A stretch of 64,000 bases of DNA from Oxalobacteraceae bacterium AB_14 (GTDB taxonomy: Bacteria > Pseudomonadota > Gammaproteobacteria > Burkholderiales > Burkholderiaceae_D), in the NCBI GenBank assembly GCA_000381565.1, contig KB906724.1:3184674-3248673 (forward strand). Direction: 5' to 3'. Positions 46,534-55,306 of the stretch are shown here, piece after piece. Every line of letters starts with the position of its first letter. Position 1 is the stretch's first letter. The position numbers and the translations under genes were made by a program. Below the pieces are notes generated by a model. It worked only from the letters and a program-made list of their open reading frames with translations. It was not told the DNA's origin and did not search any database.

Positions 46534-49338
46534 TCACGCAGCAGTCGCGTCGTTTTTGTGATCGGCGCCATGCCCATCCAACGACATCAGCAGAAGATCG
46601 AATTCCTCAATCGGCAACGCCTCGCCAAGCAAATGGCCTTGATAGTGATCACAGCCGTTCTTAAAGAGGAACTGTCGCTGCTCATCCGATTCGACTCCTT
46701 CCGCAATCACATCAAGGTTCAGGCTGTGTCCCATCGCGATAATGGTCCGTACGATCGCCCTGTCGTTCTCGTCGAACGCAATATCCCGCACAAAGGGCTC
46801 GGCGATTTTCAGCTGATCGAACGACAACTGCTTGAGATACTGCAATGACGAATAGCCGGTCCCGAAATCGTCCAGAGAAAACTGAATGCCGCTTTTTTTC
46901 AGGCAATTCATAGTCGAAACCGTGTTTTCCATTTTTTCCAACAACATGCTTTCTGTCAATTCCAATTTCAGCAGATGCGGGGGAATGCCATTTCGCAGCA
47001 TGGCGGACTGCACTTGGTCGACAAAGTCGTGCTGCCGCATCTGCTTGGGGCTGATATTTACTGCGAGAACCAGTTCTGACGTTGTCGCGCTACCTTGCCA
47101 TGCCTTAAGCTGGGCGCAAGCGGTTTCCAGGACCCACGCCCCGATCTGCAGTATCAAATCGCTGTCTTCCGACAGAGGAATGAAGTCCAGGGGATAGATC
47201 AGCCCACGTTCAGGATGCTTCCACCGGATCAGTGCCTCCGCTCCCAACGGATGGCCGCAGTAATCCCTTTGAACCTGGTAATACAGGCGAAGCTGACCCA
47301 AATGTAGCGCCGTACGCAATTCGTTTTCAAGTAAAACACGGAAGTTGATCGATTTTTGCATCTGTTCGTCAAAAAATCGGCTGACATTGCGGCCGTCTTT
47401 TTTCGCCTGGTACATGGCGATGTCGGCCTGCTTCATCAATTCCTCAACCGAATATTTGTGACCGAAAAATACGGCGCAGCCGATACTTGCCGTGCTGTGA
47501 TGCATTTTCCCGGCAAGATCGTAAGGCTCGTTGAGGGCAGCAATGATCTTCTCGCCGGTCTCCTTCGTCTGGGTCGCCGCGGCCCTTTCATTCATGCTCA
47601 AATCTTCCAGCATGACCACAAACTCATCGCCGCTTAAACGCGCCACAGAGTCGCTTTCGCGTACGCTGGCCTCCAGCCGGCGCCCGACCTGCTGCAGCAA
47701 CAAGTCTCCCGTTGCGTGCCCGAGCGTATCGTTGAGTGCCTTGAAGTTGTCCAGATCAATGAACATCAATGCCGCGCCACGTCCGCTGCGCGAGCTGGAA
47801 GACATTGCCTGCTCGAGACGATCCATCAGCAAGCGGCGGTTGGGGAGATGCGTCAGCGGATCGTAGAACGCCAAGATCCTGACTCTCTCCTCGGCCGACT
47901 TTTGCTCCGAGATATCGATATGCGTGCCGACGTAACGGCTTACCGCGCCATCACTGCCTTTGACGGCCGCGATGGTTAATAGTTTGGGACAGATATCGCC
48001 GTTCTTGTGACGATCCCATACTTCGCCTTGCCATGATCCAGTGCGATTGATGCTTTCCCACATGGCCGCATAATAGCCCGCATCATGTCGCCCGGACTGC
48101 AGAATTTTCGGTGTCTTGCCCAGCACTTCGTCGGTGGAATATCCCGTTTGCGCTGAAAATTCCCGATTGACTCTTAGTATCCGGGAATCCGCGTCTGTCA
48201 CCATGATCCCGACGTTGGCTTCAAAGGCTGTCGCGGCCACTTGCATATCGCGTTCCGCCTCCTTGGACTCGTGAATGTCCGTGCAAGTGCCGAACCACTT
48301 GCGGACCTTGCCTTCCTGGTCGAACACAGGCACGCCACGAACCAGCCACCACCGATATTCCCCGTCAAAACGTCGCAACTTGCATTCCAGGGAATAGATG
48401 CCACGACGATTGACGGCATTTTGCCAAGCATCCCAGGCCCGTTTCTGATCGTCCGGATGAAATGGCTTGTTCCATCCATGCCCATAGCTCTCTTCCAGCG
48501 AAAGCCCGGTGTAGTCGACCCACTGTTGATTGAAGTAGATATTCCGTCCATCCGCGCGCGTTATCCAGACAATTTGCGGCATGGCCTCCGCCAACTCTCT
48601 AAATTCCTTTGTGTTCGCGGCCAACGCCAGCTCCAACTCCTTTTGCTTGGTGATATCGCGCCCCACCGATTGAATCTCTACGACTTTTCCAGCTTCATCA
48701 AAGAACGCCCGGTTGACAAACTGGCCCCAGCGGATGACCTGGCCCGCAGCGATAACGGGATTTTCGATGGTGACAACTGGATTTTCCGGCGCAAGCTTCC
48801 GCAACTGCTCAACGACCGTGGTGGAGTACCCGCGCGCTACAAGAGGATGCCACCTTTTGCCGACCAGTTCTTCTTTAGACTTGCCGAAGAACCGGCAAAA
48901 CGCATCATTGACATAGAGGATGGTCTCATCAGAACGAAACCTGCAAATAAGGTCGGTCTGATCTTCCAGGATCCGTTCAAATTGCTGCTCACTTTTCCTC
49001 AGCGACGACATGGATGCGCGCGTCTTCCTGCTGACCAGGCCGACCATCAATGCCGAGGCAAGAAACATGGCCGTCGCGATCTCGCGTTCCTCCCCGGCGG
49101 AATAGTAAGCGCCCGGCTGCATAAAGACGAAATAGCCGACTGCAGCGCCAAGGCCGGAGACAACAATGCCAGGCCAAATACCGCACAAGTAGAAGGCAAC
49201 AATCATTGCCGGATGAAATGTGAGAAACGGCAATCCGTGTTCGACCGGTGCGATCCTTAGTCTCAACAGCAACGCGATGGAAAATATCAGCAGTGCAATC
49301 GTATATCTCGCAAACGCTCCCCGCTGGATATGATTCAT
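46534..49338 (-). CDS. Membrane sensor multi-PAS GGDEF-EAL protein (c-di-GMP turnover)
   Basis: A 934-residue protein. The N-terminus has three to four hydrophobic segments in a KdpD/DUF4118-like arrangement (TFHPAMIVAFYLCGIWPGIVVSGLGAAVGYF). Three PAS domains follow (about residues 115-235, 240-365 and 370-490). The cyclase motif is SGDEF with the RESD inhibitory site five residues upstream. In the EAL domain EAL and DDFGTGYSSL are intact, but the strand normally ending KID reads KIA. The cyclase is probably active; phosphodiesterase activity may be reduced. Base and codon use are less GC-rich than the neighbours, suggesting later acquisition. The ATG at 49338 is preceded by GGAAGAG; one five codons upstream abuts GGAGG without a spacer. 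Confidence 0.9.
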   Translation of the reverse strand: MNHIQRGAFARYTIALLIFSIALLLRLRIAPVEHGLPFLTFHPAMIVAFYLCGIWPGIVVSGLGAAVGYFVFMQPGAYYSAGEEREIATAMFLASALMVGLVSRKTRASMSSLRKSEQQFERILEDQTDLICRFRSDETILYVNDAFCRFFGKSKEELVGKRWHPLVARGYSTTVVEQLRKLAPENPVVTIENPVIAAGQVIRWGQFVNRAFFDEAGKVVEIQSVGRDITKQKELELALAANTKEFRELAEAMPQIVWITRADGRNIYFNQQWVDYTGLSLEESYGHGWNKPFHPDDQKRAWDAWQNAVNRRGIYSLECKLRRFDGEYRWWLVRGVPVFDQEGKVRKWFGTCTDIHESKEAERDMQVAATAFEANVGIMVTDADSRILRVNREFSAQTGYSTDEVLGKTPKILQSGRHDAGYYAAMWESINRTGSWQGEVWDRHKNGDICPKLLTIAAVKGSDGAVSRYVGTHIDISEQKSAEERVRILAFYDPLTHLPNRRLLMDRLEQAMSSSSRSGRGAALMFIDLDNFKALNDTLGHATGDLLLQQVGRRLEASVRESDSVARLSGDEFVVMLEDLSMNERAAATQTKETGEKIIAALNEPYDLAGKMHHSTASIGCAVFFGHKYSVEELMKQADIAMYQAKKDGRNVSRFFDEQMQKSINFRVLLENELRTALHLGQLRLYYQVQRDYCGHPLGAEALIRWKHPERGLIYPLDFIPLSEDSDLILQIGAWVLETACAQLKAWQGSATTSELVLAVNISPKQMRQHDFVDQVQSAMLRNGIPPHLLKLELTESMLLEKMENTVSTMNCLKKSGIQFSLDDFGTGYSSLQYLKQLSFDQLKIAEPFVRDIAFDENDRAIVRTIIAMGHSLNLDVIAEGVESDEQRQFLFKNGCDHYQGHLLGEALPIEEFDLLLMSLDGHGADHKNDATAA

Positions 49339-49429
49339 GTCATCTCTTCCCATCCTCCGAGTGTAGCCGCGTCAATGCCATGAGCAGCGTTCACCCGCAT
49401 CATCTGCTCTTCAATTTACGCATGCACCA

Positions 49430-50080
49430 TCAGGTGGCATTCCGGGGGTATCCCACCGTTTGCGACAGCAACACTTGTTGGTCGTGGTTCAAGCCCAACG
49501 CATCGGCAATCGCGGAACGATCAATCCAGGCTCGCAATACCGTGGCCAAGCCATTACTTGCCGCAAATAGGTAGACGTTTTGCGCAATCGCGCCCGCCGC
49601 AACGGAGGCGTACGATTCGCGCATCGCGACCGGGACCATGCGCATCCGCGCATAGTCGGCGACATACACCAAGTCAAGCGGCGCCTCGTCGACAAAGTCT
49701 TGATAGCCAGTGAGTTTCCGCAAGTCGCTGGCAGCGACCAATTGCAGTTCATGTATAGCGGCGACATAATGGTAGGCGCCGGTTGGCAATGCAACGAAGA
49801 CGTCTATCTCTTGCGCATCGATTGCCGAAGGGGCCGTACGGCCGCCGTCAGCTCGATTGATGCCATCGGCAGCCCACAACAGATCGGACAGCAGCGAAAG
49901 CGGCAGCGCGGTCTGCGCGAATGCGCGCGAGGAGCATCGCTTGGCGAGCACCTCGTACAATGGTTTTCCGCCCTCCTTGGCAGGTGGCGGCAGAGCGATG
50001 GAATGTGCCGAATCCCCTTTCGCCGGACTGGGCCTCAGACGCCCCATCATACCGAGTGCAAGCTTGGTCAAGGCGCTCAT
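49430..50080 (-). CDS. Nitroreductase-family oxidoreductase (SagB-type)
   Basis: A 216-residue FMN-dependent oxidoreductase. Seen: LAKRCSSRAFAQTALPLSLLSDLLWAADGINR (the family N-terminal FMN loop, RSSR-like), RTAPSAIDAQEIDVFVAL and ASVAAGAIAQNVYLFAASNGLATVLRAW. It would reduce nitro or quinone-like compounds with NAD(P)H. The start follows AAAAGGAGGG. Two FNR-like boxes 41 bases apart lie upstream, so induction at low oxygen is likely. GC content is lower than the flanks. Confidence 0.9.
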   Translation of the reverse strand: MSALTKLALGMMGRLRPSPAKGDSAHSIALPPPAKEGGKPLYEVLAKRCSSRAFAQTALPLSLLSDLLWAADGINRADGGRTAPSAIDAQEIDVFVALPTGAYHYVAAIHELQLVAASDLRKLTGYQDFVDEAPLDLVYVADYARMRMVPVAMRESYASVAAGAIAQNVYLFAASNGLATVLRAWIDRSAIADALGLNHDQQVLLSQTVGYPRNAT

Positions 50081-50202
50081 TGCACCCTCCTTTTATTTCA
50101 AGATGACTCGGATACCCAAGCGGCCTCGTGCAGAGGACGGTTTGTGCGGAGCCAGCGGCGCGCGCAGTTTTACTATCTTGAATAGGCCGGAATGGAAAAA
50201 CC

Positions 50203-50257
50203 CTGATATGAATCAAATTAAATCAGCTTCTGCGAGCGGTCGTTTGATCATTGTCAG
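50203..50257 (-). promoter_or_regulatory. Two FNR-like boxes upstream of the nitroreductase
   Basis: Read on the minus strand, TTGAT-TCAT-ATCAG (50216-50203) matches 9 of 10 FNR positions and CTGAC-AATG-ATCAA (50257-50244) matches 8. Their centres are 41 bases apart, about four helical turns. A weak -10 candidate, GATAGT (50177-50172), lies 25 bases past the first box. Confidence 0.6.
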
Positions 50258-50289
50258 CTCAGTCCGTCAATTGCATCGCAAGGAATGGC

Positions 50290-50805
50290 CTACAAGTCCG
50301 CCAGCGGGATGTCGGCGCCTGCGGTGCCTGCCTCCAGCGCCGAAATGAGGATGCCCAAATCGTGCTCGATGCGCGCCAGCGTCGCCGCGTCCAAGGTCGC
50401 CAATGCATCGGGCAGCACGCCGACAAAAGGCGCCGGGGCGCTGCCCAGACGTACCTGCCCGGCCGGCAGCAAGGTCACGGTGACGGCGCGCCGGTCGCTG
50501 CCGTTCCTGTCCAATGCGATCAATCCCTGGGCCGCCAGGCTTTTGAGCAGATTGCTGGCCGTGGTCTGGTGCACGTCCAGCGCGCGGGCCAGTTCGCCGA
50601 CGCCGATGCCGGGCCGCTGCTGCACCACGCCGAGCGCCCACAACTGCGAGCCGCCGATGCCGGCGGCTTTCTCGACATTGCGAAAATGGGTTTTAACGGC
50701 GTTGAAGACGACCCGAAACTGCCTCAACACCCTGGTGGGCGAGGACAATTCGGCAGCGCCGGCAGGGTCGGCAGACTTGTTTTCGGTTGGATTGTTGGAT
50801 GACAT
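50290..50805 (-). CDS. MarR-family transcription regulator
   Basis: A 171-residue winged-helix protein. FNAVKTHFRNVEKAAGIGGSQLWALGVVQQRPGIGVGELARALDVHQTTASNLLKSLAAQGLI holds the dimer helix and DNA-binding helices, and DRNGSDRRAVTVTLLPAGQ is the wing. It probably represses nearby genes in response to a small aromatic ligand. It follows the DUF5985 pair by 55 bases on the same strand and may be the last gene of that operon. The start is uncertain because no clear ribosome site precedes it. Confidence 0.88.
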   Translation of the reverse strand: MSSNNPTENKSADPAGAAELSSPTRVLRQFRVVFNAVKTHFRNVEKAAGIGGSQLWALGVVQQRPGIGVGELARALDVHQTTASNLLKSLAAQGLIALDRNGSDRRAVTVTLLPAGQVRLGSAPAPFVGVLPDALATLDAATLARIEHDLGILISALEAGTAGADIPLADL

Positions 50806-50860
50806 GCCGGAATGATAGTCGAAAACCGCCCGCCCGCCATCCCGCACGGTGAAGAATTGC

Positions 50861-51130
50861 TCAATCGCCGGCGCCGCGCTGCGGCCAGTTTTTTTCCAGT
50901 ATGGCCCACAGGATGAGGCCATAGGAAAGCAGCCGCACCAGATAATGGTAAGGCGAATCCTCGTTCGTCGCGCCATCCCAGGCCGAATAGATCCGGTGCG
51001 CCCCCTCCACCAGGAACGAGAGGGCGAAATACAGGAAAAACCGTTGGCCGGAGCTGCGCCAGAAACGCAAGAAGAACAAGGCAATCACACAGGAGGCCAT
51101 GGCGATGGCGCCGGTCAGGAAATTGATCAT
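50861..51130 (-). CDS. Small membrane protein, DUF5985 type
   Basis: An 89-residue protein with three hydrophobic segments (about residues 3-20, 28-43 and 64-80) and short polar loops (RFWRSSGQRFF, WDGATNEDSPYH). The pattern fits DUF5985, a family of unknown function found in pairs. It follows the second member by seven bases. No catalytic residues are visible. Confidence 0.7.
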   Translation of the reverse strand: MINFLTGAIAMASCVIALFFLRFWRSSGQRFFLYFALSFLVEGAHRIYSAWDGATNEDSPYHYLVRLLSYGLILWAILEKNWPQRGAGD

Positions 51131-51137
51131 GCTCGCC

Positions 51138-51395
51138 TCACTTGTTTTCGTAGATTAGGCCATACAGCAACAACAGCAGGGCCGCCAGGGCGCTGGCCAG
51201 ACGCAAGGGCAGCAGGTCCACCTGCAGGAACACCAGCTTGTCGAGCACCAGCAACACATTGTTGACCGACATGCCGATGAAGCACAGGCCGCTCCAGAAC
51301 AGCAGGCGCACGCCGTTGCGCCGGTAGCTGGTGAGCAACATCCATGCGCAGGCCAGCGAGGTCAGCGTGCAAAGTCCATAAATGGTCTGCGCCAT
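51138..51395 (-). CDS. Small membrane protein, DUF5985 type
   Basis: An 85-residue protein with three hydrophobic segments (residues 3-21, 29-50, 62-80) and the same SYRRNGVRLLFWSGLCFIG motif order as its neighbour (WRSSGQRFFLYFALSFL). They are tandem paralogues and may form a heteromer. The start follows GAAAGGACG and lies one base after the stop of the winged-helix gene, so translation is coupled. Function unknown. Confidence 0.7.
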   Translation of the reverse strand: MAQTIYGLCTLTSLACAWMLLTSYRRNGVRLLFWSGLCFIGMSVNNVLLVLDKLVFLQVDLLPLRLASALAALLLLLYGLIYENK

Positions 51396-51396
51396 G

Positions 51397-51789
51397 TCAA
51401 ACGTCCTTTCGCCAGGTGAAGGCATCGGCAAATTGCTGGGCTTGCCTATCGGTTTTGGAGTGTATCAGTCCCGCGATGACGACCAGGTTCGACGCGTAGG
51501 CCTGCGCCAGCAGGTCGATCATGGCTGCCAGCTCGGGGTGGCGCGGCCAGTAACGATAAGTGACACGCTTGTGCGTCCTGGTGCAGGCCACGGCCCCCAT
51601 GGTGCACAGTTCCTCCAGCAGCCTGCGCGCTGCCCGCTCGGCGACGTAGAGGCGCTGGGCGACGGCGGCGCTGTCCCACTCTTGCTCGGGCTGGGAGCGC
51701 AGCAGCAGCAAGGCCTCCAGGTGCGGCACCGACGCCACGCTGGTCAGAATGAAGCGCCGCAGATCGTCCGGCAGCGGCGGCGACGTCAT
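51397..51789 (-). CDS. Winged-helix regulatory protein
   Basis: A 130-residue protein with a winged-helix pattern: LRRFILTSVASVPHLEALLLLRSQPEQEWDSAAVAQRLYVAERAARRLLEELCTMGAV, then a wing KRVTYRYWPRHPEL. No named family is recognised. It overlaps the ligase gene by four bases (ATGA) and precedes the two DUF5985 genes, so it may regulate this operon or sense its product. Confidence 0.75.
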   Translation of the reverse strand: MTSPPLPDDLRRFILTSVASVPHLEALLLLRSQPEQEWDSAAVAQRLYVAERAARRLLEELCTMGAVACTRTHKRVTYRYWPRHPELAAMIDLLAQAYASNLVVIAGLIHSKTDRQAQQFADAFTWRKDV

Positions 51790-52997
51790 CGCCCCGTCCC
51801 CGGGAAACCGTGCAAATCCGTCGCCTCCTGACTGAACAGCTCGCTCGCATGACGGGCCAGGTCGTTCATCCCGTAGCCGGCGGCCAGTTGCCGCGTCAGC
51901 CAGCGCGCCTGGCCGCCGTCGCGCAGCAACTGCTCGATCTGGGCGCGCGCGCGGCCGAAGCCGGGATCGTCGGACTTGGGCGCCAGCCGGGCCATGTCGG
52001 CGTGGATCACGTCGGCGATGGTGCTGGAACGCCCGCTCTCCGGATCGATCCAGACGCCGTCGATGCCGTCGCGCGCGGCGTTGAAGCGGTTCCAGGTGTA
52101 CAGCTCGGGGCCGTCGTCGGCCGGCCAGCGGCCCGGCTGGCGGTAGGCCTCGATGCACAGCGCGCGCGCGTAGCAGGCCAGCGCGGCCGCGTAGGCCGGA
52201 TGCAGCGGCGTGTCCAGCACGCGCAGCTCGATGGTGCCGAATTCCGGCTTGGGCCGCACGTCCCAATAAAAGTCCTTGATGCTGCCGACGATGCCCAGCC
52301 CGGCCAGGCGGGCGAAGTGCTGCTCGAACTGGCCCCAGCTGCGGATGTGGGCCGGCATGGTGCCGCTCATCGGAAAGGCCCCGACCACGTTGCTGCGGGC
52401 GCTGCAAAAGCCGGAATTCTCGCCCTGCCAGCACGGCGAATTGGCCGACAGCGCAATGAACAGCGGCGCGCGCTGGGTCAGCCAGGCACACAGGCGCACC
52501 GCCTCGTCGCCGCTCGGCACGCCGACATGGACATGCATGCCGAACACGGTAAACAGCTTGGCCAGGTAGCCGAACTTCCGGGCCGAGGCGCGATAGCGGT
52601 CCTTCGGGTAGATGCGCTGGTCGCTCCAGCGCTGGAACGGATGGGCGCCGCCGCCGGCGATCACCGCGCCGACCGCGAACGCGGCCCGTTCCACGCTGCG
52701 GCGGATTTCCTCCAGCTCGGTCTCGGCCTGCTGGTAGTTTTCCAGCACCGAGCTGGCCACCTCCAGCATCGAGGTGGTGATTTCCGGCGTGGCGATCCAG
52801 CGCTTGTCCTGCAGGTCCAGCAGGCGCAGGATATCCGGCGCCGCCGGCAGCAGGTCGAACGTCAGGCGGTCGAGCACCATCAGCTCGAGCTCGATGCCCA
52901 TCGTGCCCAGGCGCGAGTGGGCGAACGGCGGCAGATAGGCCGGCCCCTGCCCCGCCACCGCCGCCGCCTGCGCGTCGGCCATTGCCCGATCAGTCAT
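51786..52997 (-). CDS. Glutamate-cysteine-ligase-like carboxylate-amine ligase (YbdK family)
   Basis: A 403-residue ATP-grasp-like ligase of the GCS2 group. Seen: TMGIELELMVLDRLTFDL (glutamate-binding start), GGGAHPFQRW, LFTVFGMHVHVGVPSGDEAVRLC and IELRVLDTPLHP. YbdK enzymes have weak gamma-glutamylcysteine synthetase activity and the true substrates are often unknown. The GAGGAGG site seven bases before 52997 supports the start. It overlaps the antiporter gene by eight bases, so the two products are made together. Confidence 0.9.
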   Translation of the reverse strand: MTDRAMADAQAAAVAGQGPAYLPPFAHSRLGTMGIELELMVLDRLTFDLLPAAPDILRLLDLQDKRWIATPEITTSMLEVASSVLENYQQAETELEEIRRSVERAAFAVGAVIAGGGAHPFQRWSDQRIYPKDRYRASARKFGYLAKLFTVFGMHVHVGVPSGDEAVRLCAWLTQRAPLFIALSANSPCWQGENSGFCSARSNVVGAFPMSGTMPAHIRSWGQFEQHFARLAGLGIVGSIKDFYWDVRPKPEFGTIELRVLDTPLHPAYAAALACYARALCIEAYRQPGRWPADDGPELYTWNRFNAARDGIDGVWIDPESGRSSTIADVIHADMARLAPKSDDPGFGRARAQIEQLLRDGGQARWLTRQLAAGYGMNDLARHASELFSQEATDLHGFPGTGR

Positions 52998-54204
52998 GCC
53001 TGTCCTCCTCGTGGTGTTCGCCGGCCAGCCGCAGCCCGTACCAGGTCAGTGCCGGCGCGACCAGCACGTTGAGCGCCAACAGCGCCGCCATGATCTGGTT
53101 GGCGCCCTCGCTCAGGCCGGGATAGCCGGTCATCGAATTGTCCACCATCAGGGCGCCGAAACTCACCAGCGAGCCCATCGAAATCGCCAGGGCGTTCTTC
53201 TTCGGCCGGCTCCAGGCCAGCGCCGGCGCCAGCGCGACGCGGGTGGCCGCGATACGCGCGGCGAACAGCAGCAGCGCCACGCCCAGCGCCTGCCAGTGCA
53301 ACAGCTGCTGCACTTGCACCAGCGACGACGACATCATGAACAACAGCGCGTAGCCGATGTCCTGGCCGGTGCGCAGCTCGGCCTGGAACACATTGTCGCG
53401 CTTTTCGGCGTTGCGCAGCAACACCCCCATCAGCAACAGTGACAGCAGCGCGCTGGCGGCGCTGACCGAACACAGGCCCAGGTCCATCAGCAGCGCGGCC
53501 AGCAGCATGCCGGGCCGCATGCGCGCGCGCGCCCTGCTGAGCCGTGTCGCCAGCGTGTACAGCCCGTAGCACAGCAGCGCGATCGCCAGTCCGCCGCCAA
53601 GCCGGCCCAACTGCCGCGCCAGTTCGGCGCCGTAGCCGGTCAGGGCGCCGCCGTCGCGCGCCTTGAGCCAGGCCAGCGTCGGCACCAGCACCAGCAAGGC
53701 CATGACATTGCCCAGGCCGACGAAATTGGCGCCTGCGAACACCGTCACGCCGCTGGCGTCGGCGTCGGACACCATCGAGGCGTAGATGATCGGGCTGGCG
53801 GCGATCAGCATGGCCGCCATGAAACCGGCCTCGCTCCAGCTGAGCCCGCACAGCACGAGCAAGGCGCAGGCCACCGCGCCCCGCAGCACGCAGGCCAGCA
53901 GCAGGCTGGCGCCCTGGCGCCGGCTACGCCACAGCCACGCCAGGTCCATCTTGCGGCCGACCTCGAACAGCACCAGGGCGGTGGCGGCATTGAACAATTC
54001 CTGGAATTGCGTGGCGACGGCGGTGTCGATCAGGCCCAGGCCGCTCACGCCGAGCGCCAGGCCGGCGATCACCGCCCCGTACAGCCTGGGCAGGCCGCGC
54101 GACTCCAGCGCCAGCCCGAGCATCTGGGCCAGCAGCAGGCCGGCGCCCAACAAGGCCAACGGCGACGCCAGCCACAACGGCCACGAGATCAGCTCAGCGC
54201 TCAT
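52990..54204 (-). CDS. Cation/proton antiporter (CPA2, Kef-like) without regulatory domain
   Basis: A 404-residue membrane protein with about 12 hydrophobic segments. YGAVIAGLALGVSGLGLID and TALVLFEVGRKMDLAWLWRSRR match the first third of Na+/H+ and Kef-type exchangers. The central segment, usually rich in S/T before the ion-binding aspartate, reads LIAASPIIYASMVSDADASG, which is divergent. It ends after the membrane domain, so the cytosolic NAD/glutathione-sensing domain of KefB/KefC is missing. K+ or Na+ specificity cannot be decided. It overlaps the ligase gene and the upstream gene. Confidence 0.82.
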   Translation of the reverse strand: MSAELISWPLWLASPLALLGAGLLLAQMLGLALESRGLPRLYGAVIAGLALGVSGLGLIDTAVATQFQELFNAATALVLFEVGRKMDLAWLWRSRRQGASLLLACVLRGAVACALLVLCGLSWSEAGFMAAMLIAASPIIYASMVSDADASGVTVFAGANFVGLGNVMALLVLVPTLAWLKARDGGALTGYGAELARQLGRLGGGLAIALLCYGLYTLATRLSRARARMRPGMLLAALLMDLGLCSVSAASALLSLLLMGVLLRNAEKRDNVFQAELRTGQDIGYALLFMMSSSLVQVQQLLHWQALGVALLLFAARIAATRVALAPALAWSRPKKNALAISMGSLVSFGALMVDNSMTGYPGLSEGANQIMAALLALNVLVAPALTWYGLRLAGEHHEEDRHD

Positions 54205-55270
54205 GATCGGCCGTCCACAACGCCGCCAGCGCCGCCAGCTCGCGGTCGAGCAAGGACACCGCCCGCGTCTCCGCCGCCGATCCGGCGGGCGCCGCCAGTG
54301 CCACTTCCAGACGGGCGCGCAGCGGCGCCTGGCCGGTTTTCAGCGGCAGCCACAGCCGCCCCACCAGCACTTGCCCGCTGCGGGCGATCGCGGCATAGGT
54401 GGCGCTGCGCTGCTGCGGCAAGGTCGGCAGCATCAAGTGGAACGAAGCCGGCCAGGTCGCGCCCGGCGCGGAGCGCGCCAGCTGCACCTGGATCGCGGCG
54501 CGCTGCTCAAGCCGGCTATCCTCGCGCGCGAAGGGCAAGGGCATGGCTGGATCATCGCGCTGATCGGCCTCCAGCAGGCGCAGGCATTGGTGCTCGCCCT
54601 GCCACACCAGCGCCGGCCCGACCCGTTCGGCCGCACGGCCGCGCACATGGCGCCGCCAGATGTCCTGCAGCGCCGGCGGCGGCGCTTCCAGGTCCTCGGC
54701 CGCGTCGCCCGCGACGAGCACGTCGCGCCGCAGCTCCTGCCACCGCTGCTGCTCCCAGGCGCGCGTCGCGGCGCGCTCGCCCGGCGTCCAGCGCCATTCC
54801 GTGGCCAGCCAGCCGCCATCGCCGGACCGGGCCAACAGCACCACGCGCCGGCTGCCGTCCCCATCCTCGCTCGGCTGCACCCACGCCTGGCGGCGCCAGC
54901 GGGCGTTCCAGACCGGCCAGGGCGGCGCGCCGGCGAGCGCGGCGCGCCAATGCCACCACCTTGCAGGCGTGCTGATGCAGGACGACACGCCCAGGCTGTC
55001 CGCGACCCAACGCCGCATCACCAGTCTGCCGCGCCAGGCGCATTGGGCGGGCATGGCCAGCCAGGCGGCCGGCGGACTGCTGTCTCGTTGCGAGCAAAAC
55101 ACCGGCCGGCTATGCGCCAGCGCGGCGAATGATCGAAGCGCCGCCGGCAGCTCGGTGGCGGCCGGTGCAGCGGGCGCCGCCCACATACGGCTTGCGACCA
55201 GGCAAAGCAACAGCCCAGCGATGCGGCGCCGCTGGCGCGCGCAACGGCTTGAAATAATTGATGGGTACAT
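54194..55270 (-). CDS. Secreted protein of unknown function, first gene of antiporter operon
   Basis: A 358-residue protein. An N-terminal basic stretch and hydrophobic core (RQRRRIAGLLLCLVASRMWAAPAAPA) form a signal peptide cleaved near residue 33. The rest is rich in Trp and Arg (WWHWRAALAGAPPWPVWNARWRR) and has no recognised domain. Its minus-strand -10, TATAAT, is placed so that transcription would begin at or next to the start codon, and no ribosome site precedes the ATG; a leaderless message is likely. The stop overlaps the antiporter start by 11 bases. Confidence 0.65.
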   Translation of the reverse strand: MYPSIISSRCARQRRRIAGLLLCLVASRMWAAPAAPAATELPAALRSFAALAHSRPVFCSQRDSSPPAAWLAMPAQCAWRGRLVMRRWVADSLGVSSCISTPARWWHWRAALAGAPPWPVWNARWRRQAWVQPSEDGDGSRRVVLLARSGDGGWLATEWRWTPGERAATRAWEQQRWQELRRDVLVAGDAAEDLEAPPPALQDIWRRHVRGRAAERVGPALVWQGEHQCLRLLEADQRDDPAMPLPFAREDSRLEQRAAIQVQLARSAPGATWPASFHLMLPTLPQQRSATYAAIARSGQVLVGRLWLPLKTGQAPLRARLEVALAAPAGSAAETRAVSLLDRELAALAALWTADHER

Positions 55271-55300
55271 TTGACAAATTATATTGCACCAAAGTATATT
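55271..55300 (+). promoter_or_regulatory. Near-consensus sigma-70 promoter for the ClC gene
   Basis: TTGACA (55271-55276), an 18-base spacer and TATATT (55295-55300). A start near 55307 gives a leader of about 97 bases before the ClC ATG at 55404. Confidence 0.75.
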
Positions 55301-55306
55301 TGTACA
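55278..55306 (-). promoter_or_regulatory. Sigma-70 promoter for the antiporter operon, possibly leaderless
   Basis: On the minus strand TGTACA (55306-55301), 17 bases, then TATAAT (55283-55278). A start seven bases later falls at 55270-55271, on the first base of the start codon. Confidence 0.65.

Noticed and set aside
49430..50805. Nitroreductase and MarR gene as one operon
   Set aside because: They share a strand but are 210 bases apart with two FNR-like boxes between them, so separate transcription is more likely.
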